A DNA stretch of 64,000 nucleotides. Source: Verrucomicrobiota bacterium (lineage in GTDB: Bacteria > Verrucomicrobiota > Verrucomicrobiia > CAIQCK01). A program made the position numbers and the translations under genes. Of the stretch, positions 26,642-34,440 are shown one piece after another. Each line of letters opens with the position of its first letter. Within the stretch, counting starts at the first letter, position 1. The DNA lies in the NCBI GenBank assembly GCA_026397915.1, contig JAPLTX010000058.1, positions 1-64,000 of the forward strand. Direction: 5' to 3'. A model generated the notes under the pieces. The model was not told the DNA's origin. It ran no database searches and worked only from the letters and a program-made list of their open reading frames with translations.

Positions 26642-27583
26642 CTAGCGAAATTCGCCCTGGCGATACGCAGGGAAATACTTCGTCCCCGCGGCGCTTTTGG
26701 CTTTGGTCAGTTCATCATACCTTTTCCGGTCCAGAATCCTGCCACAAAAGCAAGCCGGGCGGGAGCCGCTTGACCATCCCTGTTTGAAGCGCGCCAGACC
26801 AGAACTGGCCGGTCCCGAACCGCCAGCGCCGCCACCAAGATTCAGCCAACGCACACCCCGGCTCGCGAAGAACTCCAAAGCAAAGGCAAACAACGCAAAC
26901 GATGCCCGCGCATTGTAACCGAGGTCGCTGTAGGCCCCCAGATGGTAGTAGCCAACCTCGTCATGCGTAAACCAGAGCAACATGCCCACCGTTTGGTTCT
27001 CAAGGACCGCGCGCAACACCGTCAGGCCCGGCACCGAGAACTGCTTCTCAAAAGACGCGGGCGAAAACCGGGAGATTCCGGCAATCTCATGACGCTCGAT
27101 GAGCGTGTCATAGAGCCTGACCCAATCCCCCAGCCAATCGGAAGGGTTTTCGCAGTGTTCCACCTTCACCGCAACCCGGGCCTTGCGAGCATTCCGCAAA
27201 TGATGCGGATGAACAAAAGAGTCCGGCGACACGCTGAGGTCCACCACGTAGTGAGTCTTGAAAGGAATGCAGACATCGGGAAAACACTCACGCAACGACT
27301 CTTCGGAGTAATCCCCGAATGGAGTCAAGACAGCGGCAAAACTGACCAGATCGCTGCCGATCTCCTGCAGATCCTGCTTCAGTTCGCCCCAGTTCTGGCA
27401 GGCAAACAACGGATAGCAACCCATGGCATCGAGACATCCCGCGCCAGGAATCTGTCGCTCCAGAATCCATGCCTCGCTCTCCGGCAAGCGCCGAGGTTTC
27501 CCAAATTCGGAAAGTGACTCCGCATAACGCGGGTGCAAATAACCTGTCGCTTGGCTTTCCACAGTAGAACCGGCATTAACCAT
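26642..27583 (-). CDS. FemAB/GNAT-like acyl- or aminoacyltransferase
   Basis: A 313-residue protein whose second half has the GNAT fold of the FemAB/Acetyltransf_6 group: MLLWFTHDEVGYYHLGAYS, then GYNARASFALFAFALEFFAS and WLNLGGGAGGSG. FemX-type relatives move aminoacyl groups and other members acylate amino sugars. Its place beside a carrier protein and an adenylation enzyme suggests it is the acyl transferase of that module. I chose ATG 27583; a TTG at 27598 is possible. No clear Shine-Dalgarno site. Confidence 0.72.
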   Translation of the reverse strand: MVNAGSTVESQATGYLHPRYAESLSEFGKPRRLPESEAWILERQIPGAGCLDAMGCYPLFACQNWGELKQDLQEIGSDLVSFAAVLTPFGDYSEESLRECFPDVCIPFKTHYVVDLSVSPDSFVHPHHLRNARKARVAVKVEHCENPSDWLGDWVRLYDTLIERHEIAGISRFSPASFEKQFSVPGLTVLRAVLENQTVGMLLWFTHDEVGYYHLGAYSDLGYNARASFALFAFALEFFASRGVRWLNLGGGAGGSGPASSGLARFKQGWSSGSRPACFCGRILDRKRYDELTKAKSAAGTKYFPAYRQGEFR

Positions 27584-27637
27584 TGTGGTCTTTAGCAATG
27601 CTGACTTGCAGGAGCCAGCAAACGCTCTGACAAACGT

Positions 27638-28768
27638 TCAGTCAGCGCAAGCAAACAGAACCGTTTCCTCGGCATGGATCGAGAAGTGCCGCAGGAAAAA
27701 GCGATAGTTCAAGCCCAAGGATTCTAGGTAATCTGGAATATCGAAGAAATCCTCCAGGCGATGGTAAACGCAAACCGCCAGCCTTGGCTTGAAGCGCAGC
27801 ATGGTCTCCCTGGCGCCTTTCAGGGCCGTAAGCTCCGCGCCTTCAATATCCATCTTGATGAAGTCTATCATGGGCAGATGTTCTTCCGTCACGAGGTCAT
27901 CAATGGACATCGTCACGGCGGTTCTGGCCATCGCTTCTTTCTTGTCTTCTGCCAGCTTGGTTCCCGGCCCGTTCTCAGTGTAACCAAGCGAGACACCCGA
28001 CCGGTCCCACAACGCCCTCTCGACGACCTCCACGCGACTCTCCAAAGAAGGATTGAGCGCCAGATTCTTCCTCATGATTCCCAGGTTGGTTGGCGTGAAT
28101 TCAAAAGTGAACACCCGTCCCGACGGTCCTGCCTTGCGGGCAAAGTAGAGGGCGGTATCTCCCCAACAGCCGCCTCCATCCACAACACAGTCTCCGGCAC
28201 GAACTTCGATTGCTCCTGATGCCAACTGACACCGATACGCCTGCAAAACAAACTGGATGTAGGCCCCGGCGGGACTGGAATAGAGGCTGACGGGGACTTC
28301 CAAGGACGCCAAATCGAGCCTCACCAGTCTCAATCCATTGAACTTGGCGTCCAAAAAGTCCGACGTTGAAGCCAGTTTCCCGGCAGCTTCAATCCCGCGC
28401 CACAACTCCGGAGTATTGAATGGCAGCTTGACCTTGCCATGACCCAGCGCACGAAAAGCCCAAATTTTGACCAGGAGTGTTTTCGATTCCTCGTCAGCCA
28501 GTCGAGAATGCAGCCGTTCGAGCCGATCCAACCACGGCGCAATGAAATCCATTGCAGTCCGGAAGGTGTATGTAACCCCCAAGAAGTGGTGGTAGCCCCG
28601 CCGTTTCAGGTAACGCCTCACCAACTGCCTGAAAGAGAATCTGGACGGGGCGGGGGATGAGGGATGCTCGCCAAACCTCACCACATCGTAGTTGTCCTGG
28701 TAGTCATTGGCCAGACTGCGACACACCTCATCCGTGAAAGCCCGGAGAAACAAAGAAGCCTGACTCAT
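27638..28768 (-). CDS. FkbM-family methyltransferase
   Basis: A 376-residue protein. The N-terminal 160 residues are helical and of unknown role. The C-terminal half is an FkbM-type SAM methyltransferase with CVVDGGGCWGDTALYFA as the SAM loop and DFIKMDIEGAELTALKGA as the family signature. FkbM enzymes O-methylate hydroxyls of sugars and other small molecules. ATG 28768 overlaps the stop of the upstream wzt gene by four bases (ATGA), so I rejected a longer frame. Because it follows wzt directly, it may cap the chain end recognised by Wzt; that is inference. Confidence 0.85.
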   Translation of the reverse strand: MSQASLFLRAFTDEVCRSLANDYQDNYDVVRFGEHPSSPAPSRFSFRQLVRRYLKRRGYHHFLGVTYTFRTAMDFIAPWLDRLERLHSRLADEESKTLLVKIWAFRALGHGKVKLPFNTPELWRGIEAAGKLASTSDFLDAKFNGLRLVRLDLASLEVPVSLYSSPAGAYIQFVLQAYRCQLASGAIEVRAGDCVVDGGGCWGDTALYFARKAGPSGRVFTFEFTPTNLGIMRKNLALNPSLESRVEVVERALWDRSGVSLGYTENGPGTKLAEDKKEAMARTAVTMSIDDLVTEEHLPMIDFIKMDIEGAELTALKGARETMLRFKPRLAVCVYHRLEDFFDIPDYLESLGLNYRFFLRHFSIHAEETVLFACAD

Positions 28769-30078
28769 GGCTGTGAATTGGCCGGCAATTGCTCGCAGTT
28801 CCAGCGCATCTGAGGACGAACGAACCCCGGCCATTTTCCCATCCAGTGGCCCGTCCTAGCCACTTCATGAACCTCAAACGTCAGGGCTTCAGGCAGTCGG
28901 GAACGCACTTCACCGTCTGCTACCACCAAGACGCTCAACATGTAGGCCCCATCATTCAAAAGGTCTGCCGGAACATGACAAACGTAGCGTGCCACACCGG
29001 CTGCAAGATCCTTGGCCGGCGAGGCAACCACGAAGACCACTTCGCCACTGATCAGACTCAGCGGCAGGCTCAGGTTGACACTGGCTGGCCGGGAAACCCA
29101 AAGCTCAATGACGATGTCAAAGGCAGTCTTGACCGTCAGGTGGTTGGTCTCGCCCCGATCTGGAACAACCAGCTTCACTGACTTGAATCGAAAATCATCT
29201 GTCCCTGGCGCGCTTTCCGGCGTCGCCCACTCCTGTCCGGTGACATTGCGGGCATTGCCCCGGATGTAGGCGTTGACTACATCTGAAATCTCCCCTGACA
29301 CCTGTATGGCACCTTGGTCCAACAGCACTCCCCTCGAGCACAGCGTCTTCACGGCGGTCATGTTGTGGCTGACAAAAAGCACGGTCCGCCCACCCCGAGC
29401 CACATCACCCATCTTACCGAGGCATTTCTTTTGGAACGCAGCATCGCCAACCGCCAGCACCTCGTCCACGATCAGAATCTCCGGGTCGAGGTGCGCCGCG
29501 ACTGCAAAGGCCAGGCGCACATACATGCCACTGGAGTAACGTTTGACAGGTGTGTCGATGTATTTTTCCACCTCGGCAAAGGCAATGATTTCGTCGAGCT
29601 TTCTCCAGATTTCGGCCTTGGTCATGCCAAGGATGGCGCCGTTAAGGAAGATGTTCTCGCGGCCAGTCAGTTCGGGATGAAAACCCGTGCCCACTTCCAA
29701 GAGGCTGGCGATGCGCCCCTTCACCTTGACTTCGCCACTGGTCGGAGCGGTCACGCGAGAGAGAATTTTCAGTAACGTGCTTTTGCCCGCGCCGTTGCGG
29801 CCGATGATGCCAAGGATCTCGCCGCGCTTTACCGTGAAGGAGATGTCGCACAAGGCCCAGATTTCGTCATCCGCCAACTCAGAGGGGGCGGATGACGCGG
29901 GAGATGGGAAATGGGAGATGGGAGATGGGGAGGAGGTTTGCCCTACCATTGCATACGGATCCGGCTTGCCACGAACGCGATGCCACCAGCGGTTGAGGTC
30001 GTGCCGCAACGTGCCCGTGCCCACCACGCCGAGGCGGTATTTCTTCCACAGGGATTCAACGGAAATGACGGTGCTCAT
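28765..30078 (-). CDS. wzt: ABC polysaccharide exporter ATPase with C-terminal carbohydrate-binding domain (Wzt-like)
   Basis: A 437-residue ATPase with Walker A GRNGAGKST near 93-101, signature YSSGMYVRLAFA, Walker B ILIVDEVLAVGD and an H-loop VSHNM. The C-terminal 140 residues form a beta-rich Wzt_C-type domain that in homologues binds the modified non-reducing end of the O-chain. It works with the permease at 30565-31425 to export lipid-linked glycan across the inner membrane. Residues 49-60, before the ATPase core, come from an in-frame 7-bp repeat tract. The ATG at 30078 is preceded directly by another such tract in place of a Shine-Dalgarno site. Confidence 0.92.
   Translation of the reverse strand: MSTVISVESLWKKYRLGVVGTGTLRHDLNRWWHRVRGKPDPYAMVGQTSSPSPISHFPSPASSAPSELADDEIWALCDISFTVKRGEILGIIGRNGAGKSTLLKILSRVTAPTSGEVKVKGRIASLLEVGTGFHPELTGRENIFLNGAILGMTKAEIWRKLDEIIAFAEVEKYIDTPVKRYSSGMYVRLAFAVAAHLDPEILIVDEVLAVGDAAFQKKCLGKMGDVARGGRTVLFVSHNMTAVKTLCSRGVLLDQGAIQVSGEISDVVNAYIRGNARNVTGQEWATPESAPGTDDFRFKSVKLVVPDRGETNHLTVKTAFDIVIELWVSRPASVNLSLPLSLISGEVVFVVASPAKDLAAGVARYVCHVPADLLNDGAYMLSVLVVADGEVRSRLPEALTFEVHEVARTGHWMGKWPGFVRPQMRWNCEQLPANSQP
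29899..29933 (+). repeat. Heptanucleotide tract inside wzt
   Basis: Five 7-bp units: GGGAGAT, GGGAAAT, GGGAGAT, GGGAGAT, GGGGAGG. The coding strand translates them as the Ser/Pro-rich stretch SSPSPISHFPSP (residues 49-60), in a region just before the conserved nucleotide-binding fold. The frame is kept on both sides. Confidence 0.85.
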
Positions 30079-30080
30079 TT

Positions 30081-30115
30081 CAAAAGCAGAAAGCTGAAAA
30101 TTGAAAATTGAAAAT
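30081..30115 (+). repeat. Heptanucleotide tract abutting the wzt start codon
   Basis: Five 7-bp units: CAAAAGC, AGAAAGC, then TGAAAAT three times. It begins two bases upstream of the wzt ATG (30078) and takes the place where a Shine-Dalgarno sequence would be. It is in opposite orientation to the tract at 30145-30179. Confidence 0.85.
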
Positions 30116-30144
30116 CAAGAACACGGAAAGCGAAGATTTGACCC

Positions 30145-30179
30145 TTTCTGCTTTCAACTTTCAGTTTTCTGTTTTTCCC
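30145..30179 (-). repeat. Heptanucleotide tract covering the 3' end of the four-helix-bundle gene
   Basis: Five 7-bp units on the plus strand: TTTCTGC, TTTCAAC, TTTCAGT, TTTCTGT, TTTTCCC. It encodes the last residues and the TGA stop of the gene at 30154-30531. It has the same orientation as the tract at 30531-30565, so the gene lies between direct repeats. Confidence 0.85.
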
Positions 30180-30531
30180 TCGTGCGCTTGATCATCGTCG
30201 TAAAGATGGCAATTAGTTCAGACGACTCCTGTTCAAGGGGCACGGTTATGTTGGCGGAAACTCCACATTCCTCGCGCAGCAGTTCGAGCCATAACATGGA
30301 TTCGTCGGCTTCCTGGAGAGCACCGCCGAGCTTGGAGATAAACTCGTCCTTGGATCGTGCGCGGGATGCTTCGCGAACGTGGGCAGCAACCGACGTTCCC
30401 GAACGAAGCAACTGCTTACCCAAGACTTTCGCTTCTTCCTGCGTTTTGGCGAGCCTGACAAACAGCCGAATCACGCCTGCGGCGTATTTCTTTGTCCGTT
30501 GGCGAAATTCTTCTGGCAACCGACCGTTCAT
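30154..30531 (-). CDS. Four-helix-bundle protein (S23 / 23S rRNA intervening-sequence family)
   Basis: A 125-residue, mostly helical protein. FVRLAKTQEEAKVLGKQLL, SGTSVAAHVREASRARS, FISKLGGALQEADES and WLELL match the four-helix-bundle family first named after proteins encoded in 23S rRNA intervening sequences; Avd of diversity-generating retroelements shares the fold. It is not a ribosomal protein, and no reverse transcriptase or rRNA lies nearby. It separates wzm from wzt, which are normally adjacent. Both ends are made of 7-bp repeats: ATG 30531 abuts one tract, and the TGA stop and C-terminal residues lie in another. Its function is unknown. The layout suggests a cassette that moves with, or by means of, the repeats. 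Confidence 0.85.
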   Translation of the reverse strand: MNGRLPEEFRQRTKKYAAGVIRLFVRLAKTQEEAKVLGKQLLRSGTSVAAHVREASRARSKDEFISKLGGALQEADESMLWLELLREECGVSANITVPLEQESSELIAIFTTMIKRTREKQKTES

Positions 30532-30565
30532 TTCAGTTTTCCACTTTCAGCTTTCAACTTTTTCT
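30531..30565 (-). repeat. Heptanucleotide tract between wzm stop and four-helix-bundle start
   Basis: Five 7-bp units on the plus strand: TTTCAGT, TTTCCAC, TTTCAGC, TTTCAAC, TTTTTCT. It fills the whole space between the wzm stop (30565-30567) and the ATG at 30531, leaving no ordinary ribosome-binding site. Confidence 0.85.
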
Positions 30566-31425
30566 CAAACGGTATCCATGAACGTCTTCTCGACGTGGTT
30601 GAAGAGTAGGATGCCAATGGAAAGAATGACCGCAGTAATGGCAGCGCTGCACGCCAGATACGGCCAGCAAAACTCACCGGCCCCCAAGTAAGCGTAGCGG
30701 AAGGTTTCCACGATCGGAGCCATGGGATTTAGAAGCAGGATCCACCGGCTCGCATTGGGGAAAATGGACATGGGATAGATGATCGGGGTCGCATACATGG
30801 CCAGTTGCACGCCGAATCCCACCAGGATTTGGAGGTCCCGATACTTGGTGGTGAGCGATGAAACGATGATGCCACAACCCAATCCCAACGCGGCCATTAT
30901 GATCAAAAGCAAAGGTGTAAGGGCTATGGCAAGGTTCGGATGGACGGGTGATCCTTGAAACCAATACCAAGCCAGGAATCCGAGGAAGAGAGCGAACTGG
31001 ATGCCAAACTTGATCAGGTTGGAGATGACCATGGACAGTGGCGCGGTGAGCCGCGGGAAATAGACCTTGCCGAAGATGCCAGCGTTTTGAATGAACGTCG
31101 CCGACGTGCGGCTGAGGCAATCAGCGAAATAGCTCCAGCTCGTCACGCCGGCCATGTAGAAGAGCATTTGTGGCAAACCGTCCGTTGGCAGATTGGCGAT
31201 CCGGCCAAAGATAAGGGTAAACAAGAGCGTGGTAAAAAGTGGCTGGAGAAGATACCAGAGCGGCCCCAAAACGGTCTGCTTGTATTGCGCCGCAAAATCG
31301 CGCCAAACAAAAAGCATCATTAGATCGCGATAGCGCCAGAGGTCGGCCAGATGCAGATCGAACCAGCCAGTCTTGGGACGGATGATCAAATCCCAATCGC
31401 CTGAGGGTTGAGAGGAGGAATTCAT
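30565..31425 (-). CDS. wzm: ABC polysaccharide exporter permease (Wzm-like)
   Basis: A 286-residue membrane protein of the ABC-2 type. An amphipathic N-terminal part (LADLWRYRDLMMLFVWRDF) precedes about six helices, including YLLQPLFTTLLFTLIFGRI and LLIIMAALGLGCGIIVSSL. The family segment YKQTVLGPLWYLLQP is present. It forms the channel for glycan export with the ATPase at 28765-30078. I chose ATG 31425, 13 bases after the upstream aminotransferase stop; TTG 31434 is an alternative. Its normal neighbour wzt is displaced by about 490 bp. Confidence 0.92.
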   Translation of the reverse strand: MNSSSQPSGDWDLIIRPKTGWFDLHLADLWRYRDLMMLFVWRDFAAQYKQTVLGPLWYLLQPLFTTLLFTLIFGRIANLPTDGLPQMLFYMAGVTSWSYFADCLSRTSATFIQNAGIFGKVYFPRLTAPLSMVISNLIKFGIQFALFLGFLAWYWFQGSPVHPNLAIALTPLLLIIMAALGLGCGIIVSSLTTKYRDLQILVGFGVQLAMYATPIIYPMSIFPNASRWILLLNPMAPIVETFRYAYLGAGEFCWPYLACSAAITAVILSIGILLFNHVEKTFMDTV

Positions 31426-31438
31426 TTGGAACAAAACA

Positions 31439-32593
31439 TCAGCAAGCGGCGGCGATCAGCGCGTCTGAAACCGTTTCGACTTGCGTCATGGTCATCGTCG
31501 GGTAAAGCGGAAGCGTAATAATGCGCTGGCAAAAGGCAATGGACTTGTCCAATCCGCCGCGCGACTCTTTGCAGGCAAAAGCCGTGAAGCCTGGAATAAA
31601 CGGGTAGTGCAGACTGGTCTGGATGCCGGCGGACTTCAACGCATCGGCACAACGCCAGCGGGTTTCACCATCGAGAGCAACAACGGGAAGGAGATGGCAG
31701 GCGGCCGAATCCAACGCTGCAACTTTTCGGAACGGCAAAACCCAGCCGCGCGTTTCCAAAAGCTGAAGTTTTTGCCAATACCGCGTCGTCAACTCACGCC
31801 TGCGCTGGTTATTCCGCTCCAGTTTCTTCAATTGTTCCCGGCCGAGGGCAGAGCGGAGATCGTCAATGCGGTAGTTGTAACCGTGTGCCAGCACATCGTA
31901 GGTTGCCGCATGGCCGCGATGGCGATCCCATGTAAGCGTGCTCATGCCATGCGAGCGCAGTTTACGCACCTTCTCGACCAGGTCGTCGCGATTGGTGGTT
32001 ACCATGCCGCCTTCGCCAGTGACCAAGTTCTTGTTACTGAAAAAGGAAAAACATCCAATGTCGCCCAAGGCACCAGCGGCTACGGAGCCAGAGGTTAGAG
32101 GGCACGTAGCGCCGACGGCGTGACAAGCATCCTCGATGAGAGCCAGATGGTGTTTGCGACATAGCTCCTGGATTTCCACTATGCGGCAAAAGTATCCGCC
32201 GTAATGCATCACCACAACGGCCTTCGTGTGCGGAGTAATCAGTCGCTCGATTTCCGCAGGATCGAGTGTCGGCGCGTCCAAGCCTGCGATCTCGCCAAAC
32301 ACCGGCGTGGCCCCGACGGCTCTTGTCATATTGGCCGAGGCCACGAAGTTGACCGCCGGTTGTATGACCTCGTCGCCCGGCCCAAGGCCGAGCGCGAGGA
32401 ACGCCAAGTGCAAGGCCGCTGTGCCGCTGGAAACCGCGCAGGCATGAGGAACGCCCACAGCTGTGGCAAACTCCTGCTCAAAGGCACCAGTCTCAGGCCC
32501 CATGGAAAGCCATTTGCCCTCCAAGACACGCCGGACGGCAGCGGCTTCTTCCGCGCCGTAATCCAAATCGCTCAACGGGATTAGAAAAGACAT
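31439..32593 (-). CDS. DegT/DnrJ/EryC1/StrS sugar aminotransferase
   Basis: PLP-dependent aminotransferase of 384 residues: SSGTAALHLAFLALGL, IEDACHAVGA and the Schiff-base Lys in FFSNKNLVTGEGG. It differs from the enzyme at 17889-19088, so the locus encodes two amination steps. It follows a nucleotidyltransferase and a LegB-like dehydratase, consistent with making an NDP-4-amino-4,6-dideoxyhexose. The ATG at 32593 is preceded not by a Shine-Dalgarno site but by a 35-bp heptad tract. Confidence 0.88.
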   Translation of the reverse strand: MSFLIPLSDLDYGAEEAAAVRRVLEGKWLSMGPETGAFEQEFATAVGVPHACAVSSGTAALHLAFLALGLGPGDEVIQPAVNFVASANMTRAVGATPVFGEIAGLDAPTLDPAEIERLITPHTKAVVVMHYGGYFCRIVEIQELCRKHHLALIEDACHAVGATCPLTSGSVAAGALGDIGCFSFFSNKNLVTGEGGMVTTNRDDLVEKVRKLRSHGMSTLTWDRHRGHAATYDVLAHGYNYRIDDLRSALGREQLKKLERNNQRRRELTTRYWQKLQLLETRGWVLPFRKVAALDSAACHLLPVVALDGETRWRCADALKSAGIQTSLHYPFIPGFTAFACKESRGGLDKSIAFCQRIITLPLYPTMTMTQVETVSDALIAAAC

Positions 32594-32594
32594 T

Positions 32595-32629
32595 GAGGAA
32601 AGCAGAAAACTGGAAGGTCGAAATCAGAA
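32595..32629 (+). repeat. Heptanucleotide tract abutting the aminotransferase start codon
   Basis: Five diverged 7-bp units: GAGGAAA, GCAGAAA, ACTGGAA, GGTCGAA, ATCAGAA. It fills the 37-bp gap between the nucleotidyltransferase stop (32631) and the aminotransferase ATG (32593). The period of seven is clear, but this is the most degenerate of the tracts. Confidence 0.65.
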
Positions 32630-32630
32630 G

Positions 32631-33386
32631 TCAGACGCGGTTGAAGGCGTCCTGCTTCTCAGCGAAGAGTTTCTGAGCTTTGGCGTAATCGTCAGGCCGG
32701 CCGATATCCAGCCAAAGGCAATCAACAGGATAAGCGCAAACCCGCTCGCCTTTGGCGATCAGTCGCAGCACCAGTTCAGGCAGGTCGAGGTATTTTCCCT
32801 TCTCAATATGTTTGAGCACTGCTGGTTCGTAAACATAGATGCCCATGCTCACGTGATAGGTGTTCTCGGGCTTCTCCAAGTAACGTGTGATTTGATGCTT
32901 CGCGTCAAACTCAAGCACGCCCAAATCCACTTTCACCTTGCGCACGTGGGTGGCAATGGTGAGCAGCGCCTTTTGCCGACGATGGAAACGAATCAGCGCG
33001 TTGAAGTCCAAATCCGTCAACAGATCGCCGTTCATGACAAGGAAAGTGTCGTCCAAGCCAGGCACCAGTGAGAGCGAGCCCGCCGTGCCTGTTGGCTTCT
33101 CCTCTTCCACAAAACGCAGGTTGATCTTCTGGGCCAATGTCCGGCGGTGTTGAAAGTAGGCTTTTATTAACTCCGATAAATGCCCCAGCGTGAGCGTGAT
33201 ATCGGTAATGCCAGAACGGATGAGACGGCGGATCAAAACTTCGATAATTGGGGTGTCACCCAAGGGAACCAACGGTTTTGGGAAATTCACCGTGAACGGA
33301 TGCAGGCGAACGCCCTTGCCACCAGCCAGAATCACAGCGCGCACGTTTGCAGCACCCTTGCGCTTGGCTCTATTTTCATTCCTCAT
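32631..33386 (-). CDS. Sugar-1-phosphate nucleotidyltransferase
   Basis: A 251-residue NTP-transferase with the activation loop LAGGKGVRLHPFTVNFPKPLV, followed by MNGDLLTDLDF (metal-binding Asp) and LEKPENTYHVSMGIYVYE. The family makes NDP-sugars; this short form resembles the catalytic part of GDP-glucosamine-type PtmE enzymes but lacks their CBS domains. It overlaps the LegB-like gene by four bases (ATGA), which suggests that its product is the dehydratase substrate. GAGG lies about 10 bases before ATG 33386. Confidence 0.85.
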   Translation of the reverse strand: MRNENRAKRKGAANVRAVILAGGKGVRLHPFTVNFPKPLVPLGDTPIIEVLIRRLIRSGITDITLTLGHLSELIKAYFQHRRTLAQKINLRFVEEEKPTGTAGSLSLVPGLDDTFLVMNGDLLTDLDFNALIRFHRRQKALLTIATHVRKVKVDLGVLEFDAKHQITRYLEKPENTYHVSMGIYVYEPAVLKHIEKGKYLDLPELVLRLIAKGERVCAYPVDCLWLDIGRPDDYAKAQKLFAEKQDAFNRV

Positions 33387-34360
33387 ACCACGTAATCCTC
33401 TTGCCTGTATTGGCGCAAGTTGGCGCGCAAGTAATCGGCTGTCTGGCGCAGGCCTTCGTCCAAGGAAACCTGCGGAGTCCAGTTTAGCATCCGGTGGGCT
33501 TTTGCTGCGTCACACAACAGAAGCCCCACTTCGCTCTTCTCCGGTCGCTGGCGTTCAGGCACGCTGACCAAGCGTGCCTTGCTGCCAACAGCATCCAAAC
33601 ACCGCTGGGCCAACTCGCCAATGCTCACCGCCTGACCCTGGCCGAAATGAATGACTTGCCCTTCAATGCCCGGCGTTTCCGCGGCCAGCAGGAACGCTCG
33701 CGCCGTGTCTTCGACAAAGGTTAGATCACGCTTGGGAGTCAAGTGACCCAAATGGATTTCACCCGCGCCACGCAGGGCTTGGGTCATTACTGTTGGAATC
33801 ACGGCGCGAGCGGATTGACGCGGCCCATAAGTATTGAAGGGGCGCAACGTCACAACCGGCAGGTCGAAGCTGCAATAGAATGATTCAGCAAGTTTGTCGG
33901 CGGCGATTTTGCTGGCGGAATAAGGTGACTGTCCTTGCAGCGGATGGCCTTCGTCAATGGGCGTGTAGCGGGCAGTGCCATACACTTCACTGGTGGAAGT
34001 CACGATAACCCTGCGGACGCGGGCTTGCCGACACGCTTCGAGCACATTCAATGTGCCACCAATGTTAGTAGCGACATAAGACGCCGGGGCATCGTAGGAG
34101 TAAGGAATGCCGATCAACGCCGCCAGATGAAACACGATATCGCAGCCATCGACCAAGGATCGCACCTGCGGCTGGTCGGTCACATCACCAAGCCGCACCT
34201 CGATTTGTTCGCGCACTTTTGAGGCAAACTCATCGAGGTGTCCCCAACTGCCTCGGCTGTTATACCGAACCAACGCCCTGACCTGATGCCCGGCTTTGAT
34301 CAACACTTCTACCACATGGCTGCCGATGAATCCGCCTGCACCTGTGACCAAGACTTTCAT
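33383..34360 (-). CDS. NDP-sugar 4,6-dehydratase, LegB-like
   Basis: Extended SDR of 325 residues with the cofactor loop GAGGFIGSH, the catalytic segment TSTSEVYGTARY, YSASK as YxxxK and RPFNTYGPRQSARAVIPT. These segments agree closely with LegB, the GDP-GlcNAc 4,6-dehydratase of legionaminic acid synthesis. I chose ATG 34360, preceded by GGAGGAAGGA. With a NeuB-like synthase and a CMP-synthetase further along the locus, a legionaminate-type route is plausible, although no hydrolysing 2-epimerase is visible in the window. Confidence 0.85.
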   Translation of the reverse strand: MKVLVTGAGGFIGSHVVEVLIKAGHQVRALVRYNSRGSWGHLDEFASKVREQIEVRLGDVTDQPQVRSLVDGCDIVFHLAALIGIPYSYDAPASYVATNIGGTLNVLEACRQARVRRVIVTSTSEVYGTARYTPIDEGHPLQGQSPYSASKIAADKLAESFYCSFDLPVVTLRPFNTYGPRQSARAVIPTVMTQALRGAGEIHLGHLTPKRDLTFVEDTARAFLLAAETPGIEGQVIHFGQGQAVSIGELAQRCLDAVGSKARLVSVPERQRPEKSEVGLLLCDAAKAHRMLNWTPQVSLDEGLRQTADYLRANLRQYRQEDYVV

Positions 34361-34440
34361 GCGTGCAATCCTTCCTCCGGCACTAGAGAAACTTGATGCG
34401 AACAAACAGAGTTCATACCCAGTGAAAGCTTTGGTTTCGT

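Noticed and set aside
28650-28672. Possible further heptad tract (GGGATGA-like) in the FkbM gene
   Set aside because: Only two units match, too few to separate from chance in a GC-rich coding stretch.
30154-30531. Annotation as a ribosomal protein S23
   Set aside because: The family name is historical. The protein is a four-helix bundle related to products of rRNA intervening sequences; there is no rRNA here and no role in the ribosome is supported.
30079-30567. Diversity-generating retroelement
   Set aside because: The Avd-like fold prompted a check, but there is no reverse transcriptase and no template/variable repeat pair in the window.
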